Source: Leptolyngbyaceae cyanobacterium RM1_1_2 (GTDB taxonomy: Bacteria > Cyanobacteriota > Cyanobacteriia > Phormidesmidales > Phormidesmidaceae). From it: a DNA stretch of 53,821 bases. Under the pieces are notes generated by a model, which worked only from the letters and a program-made list of their open reading frames with translations, did no database searches and was not told where the DNA came from. The position numbers were made by a program, and so were the translations under genes. The stretch lies in the NCBI GenBank assembly GCA_012032345.1, contig JAAUQI010000034.1:1-53821 (forward strand). Direction: 5' to 3'. Of the stretch, positions 52,358 through 53,821 are shown in pieces (the first letter of the stretch is position 1; each line of letters opens with the position of its first letter).

Positions 52358-52616
52358 TGCTCAAAAAAATTACTTGCGTTATGGGGCAAGATGGGTTAGA
52401 TTCTGTTGCTATAGCTGTGTGTGTGCAGCTTGACTTCGCCCGAAAATTTGGTCGTGCGGTGCCGGAAGTTGCGCAAACAACAGACCGACACCTGACCCCT
52501 TCGACAGTACCGGCTGTCTCGGAGGCTAGAGTAATTATACTCAGCCGTCCCGAACTGCTATGTCTGGGGCGGCTGAATTTTTGGGTTTTCTTACCTATCT
52601 CTGAGGAAACCCTTAA

Positions 52617-52895
52617 ATGCTTTATCTCCCTTATTTTGCCGCCGCCGACCCCGGCTCGGCGGACAGTCCACTGCGTCTGGCAAATCCCAAGCCACCCGCT
52701 GGGCGAGAGCGCCTGCGCCACCTGATTATGGGGTCACCCGACGGCGTCCGCTCCACCATCAACACGCTGTACATGCTGAACTATGCCGACCAAGGGCTGT
52801 GGAGTGAGTTTGTTGACATTCCAGCCTCGGGCATTTGGCTGACCCCAGCCCAGGGTGAGGTCTTCAGCTACCTGCTGCGCTACCACCGTTCGTAG
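52617..52895 (+). CDS. Small conserved hypothetical protein
   Basis: A 92-residue cytosolic protein. From ATG 52617 (GAGGAA at a good distance) it runs MLYLPYFAAADPGSADSPL, then RERLRHLIMGSPDGVRSTIN, TLYMLNYADQGLWSEF and WLTPAQGEVFSYLLRYHRS. The phrase LIMGSPDGVRSTINTLY with LWS resembles short cyanobacterial hypothetical proteins. I know no function. The stretch before it (52358-52616) holds no gene I can support. Confidence 0.6.
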   Translation: MLYLPYFAAADPGSADSPLRLANPKPPAGRERLRHLIMGSPDGVRSTINTLYMLNYADQGLWSEFVDIPASGIWLTPAQGEVFSYLLRYHRS

Positions 52896-52974
52896 TTAAC
52901 ACTTGTTCGTAGTTAGTGCTTTAGTGCTGATAGTCAATGCTTTAGCGCCAAAGCGCTCACTACGAGCCATAGCA

Positions 52975-53217
52975 TCACCGTCCGGCGCTCAAAACGGTAG
53001 CAGCCGTCAGCTTGAGCGCCGCCAACTGGGGAGACGCGATCGCCTGATTGCCCTGATAAACCTGTTCTTCATACAGACCCTCTACCCACGCCAAAACGCT
53101 CACTTTAGCCGCGATCGGGTCGATCAGCGCTCCATTCACCAGCTCATAGCGGGTGTCGGTGCCGTCGTCATAGGCGAGATAGTCCGCAAGGGTCATCGGT
53201 TTCGTTGCAGCAGACAT
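52975..53217 (-). pseudogene. Uma2-family remnant with internal deletion
   Basis: From ATG 53217 the minus-strand frame begins [19 protein letters not shown], then [13 protein letters not shown], the standard N-terminus of Uma2 proteins. It then jumps directly to a C-terminal-like [19 protein letters not shown]. The central PD-(D/E)XK-like core, roughly 100 residues, is missing. The frame is open, but the product of about 80 residues cannot have the nuclease-like fold. Internal deletion is the likely cause. Confidence 0.65.
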
Positions 53218-53247
53218 TGCATTTCCCCTCAGCCAGCGCCGTCCTGA

Positions 53248-53466
53248 TTGCGGATAGAGGAATATCGCACCCTGCCCAGTCTGCAAGAGTACGGGCTGAT
53301 TGATGTCAGTGACATGCAGGTGGAGCTGTATCGTCGGGGCGAAGGTCGCCTGTGGCTCTACTATCCCTATCAGCCCGGAGACACGGTTACTTGCTCCAGC
53401 CTTGGGGTTGACTGCCCCATTGAGCAAATTTACGAAAATGTAATCAATGTCAGTTCTGAGTTTTGA
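53248..53466 (+). pseudogene. Uma2-family C-terminal fragment
   Basis: A plus-strand frame of 72 residues reading [20 protein letters not shown], then [18 protein letters not shown] and [16 protein letters not shown]. This is the last third of a Uma2 protein; the N-terminal two-thirds are absent. It lies head to head with the other Uma2 remnant, 30 bases away, so two Uma2 copies have been broken at the same place. Confidence 0.65.
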
Positions 53467-53526
53467 GTTTTGAGTTGAAGATGGGTTGCGGTTTGGGCGT
53501 AGATAGAACCCGCCCCTAGACAGTGG

Positions 53527-53821
53527 CTATTGACTTTCCCCCAACGCTTTTAGCAAAGCCTGCGTCAGCGGATGGTCTGAAAGCTGCTCGGCTTCTCCAG
53601 CGGCAACTGCCTGCTGCAAGCAACCGACAAAATTATTAATGACCGTTTGCGTATTAGGATGATCTAGCCCCAGTGCCTGCAGCAAAATACTAACCGCCTG
53701 AGCATAGAGCGGCTCTGCCTCTGGGTAGCGGCCCATCGCTCGATAGAGAGCGGCTAAATTATTCAAACCTAAGGCAGTGTCAAGATGCTCGGCCCCGAGC
53801 TGGGCTTCTTTGATTTCTAGC
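53527..53821 (-). CDS. TPR-repeat protein, 3' end, runs off the window
   Basis: The C-terminal part of a tetratricopeptide-repeat protein; its start is beyond base 53821. Visible are LEIKEAQLGAEHLDTALGLN and NLAALYRAMGRYPEAEPLYA, then QAVSILLQALGLDHPNTQTV, the typical TPR_12/kinesin-light-chain-like repeat pattern, followed by a non-repeat acidic tail. Such proteins are scaffolds and are common in cyanobacteria. Full length and upstream domains (often a CHAT or NB-ARC domain) are unknown. Confidence 0.75.
   Translation of the reverse strand, partial: LEIKEAQLGAEHLDTALGLNNLAALYRAMGRYPEAEPLYAQAVSILLQALGLDHPNTQTVINNFVGCLQQAVAAGEAEQLSDHPLTQALLKALGESQ

Noticed and set aside
52095-52721. 208-residue minus-strand frame overlapping the RAYT start and the REP region
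   Set aside because: It reads through the REP palindromes and the RAYT gene in another phase; composition is low-complexity and it opposes the better-supported 92-residue gene.
1-53821. CRISPR arrays, tRNA or rRNA genes
   Set aside because: I saw no regularly spaced repeats, no cloverleaf-like sequence with the TTCGA loop in proper context and no rRNA signature anywhere in the window.

Overview
The window is cyanobacterial chromosomal DNA. The octamer GCGATCGC (HIP1) and its core occur throughout. Several genes are diagnostic: petN of the cytochrome b6f complex, the ferredoxin-type nitrate assimilation genes nirA, nrtP and narB with ntcB and cnaT, an acyl-lipid desaturase, and PAS-rich hybrid histidine kinases. 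The gene repertoire resembles filamentous Leptolyngbya/Nodosilinea-type cyanobacteria, but I cannot fix the genus from sequence alone.

Layout. 0-5.4 kb: 3' end of a UPF0104-type membrane protein, a CBS/multi-PAS histidine kinase, cysK and a small membrane protein. 5.5-12.3 kb: a transglutaminase-like protein and a methyltransferase, a large beta-helix surface protein, a Rieske lipoprotein and an M23 peptidase. 12.4-18 kb: a fatty-acid hydroxylase-like protein, clpP, petN with a second tiny membrane protein, rsmB, nth and an exported SH3-like protein. 18.4-25.5 kb: a YHS protein, two adjacent histidine kinases, an orphan ureC and a dead Uma2 gene. 25.5-28.5 kb: a gene-poor debris field, then an acyl-lipid desaturase divergent from a TetR regulator, with two near-perfect palindromic operators between them. 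28.6-31.8 kb: a metallophosphoesterase, a WG-repeat lipoprotein and a saccharopine-dehydrogenase-like protein. 31.9-36.7 kb: an extended SDR, a GNAT-like acyltransferase, an alpha-oxoamine synthase and a Rieske oxygenase. 37-41 kb: an MFS transporter, two unknowns and gcvT. 41-51.6 kb: the nitrate assimilation region (cnaT, ntcB, HEAT protein, nirA, nrtP, narB) followed by a PsiE-like protein. 51.6-53.8 kb: a REP-associated transposase with REP hairpins, a small hypothetical, Uma2 fragments and the 3' end of a TPR gene.

How genes work together. The most interesting unit is 31.9-36.7 kb. Its alpha-oxoamine synthase, GNAT-like acyltransferase and extended SDR are the three enzyme classes of bacterial ceramide synthesis (serine palmitoyltransferase, bacterial ceramide synthase, ceramide reductase). 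They lie next to a Rieske oxygenase that could modify the product. The desaturase/TetR pair looks like a self-contained membrane-lipid switch. Its regulator carries, behind the TetR domain, what looks like a tyrosine-recombinase fold that has lost its catalytic residues. nirA-nrtP-narB reduces nitrate to ammonium with ferredoxin electrons; a perfect GTA-N8-TAC NtcA box lies upstream of nirA.

Quality warning. At least five otherwise intact genes (UPF0104-like, PAS kinase, clpP, ureC, desaturase) each carry one net -1 frameshift, three of them at short T/A runs. clpP is normally indispensable, so sequencing or assembly deletions are more likely than five real pseudogenes. I annotate these as single genes with a frameshift.
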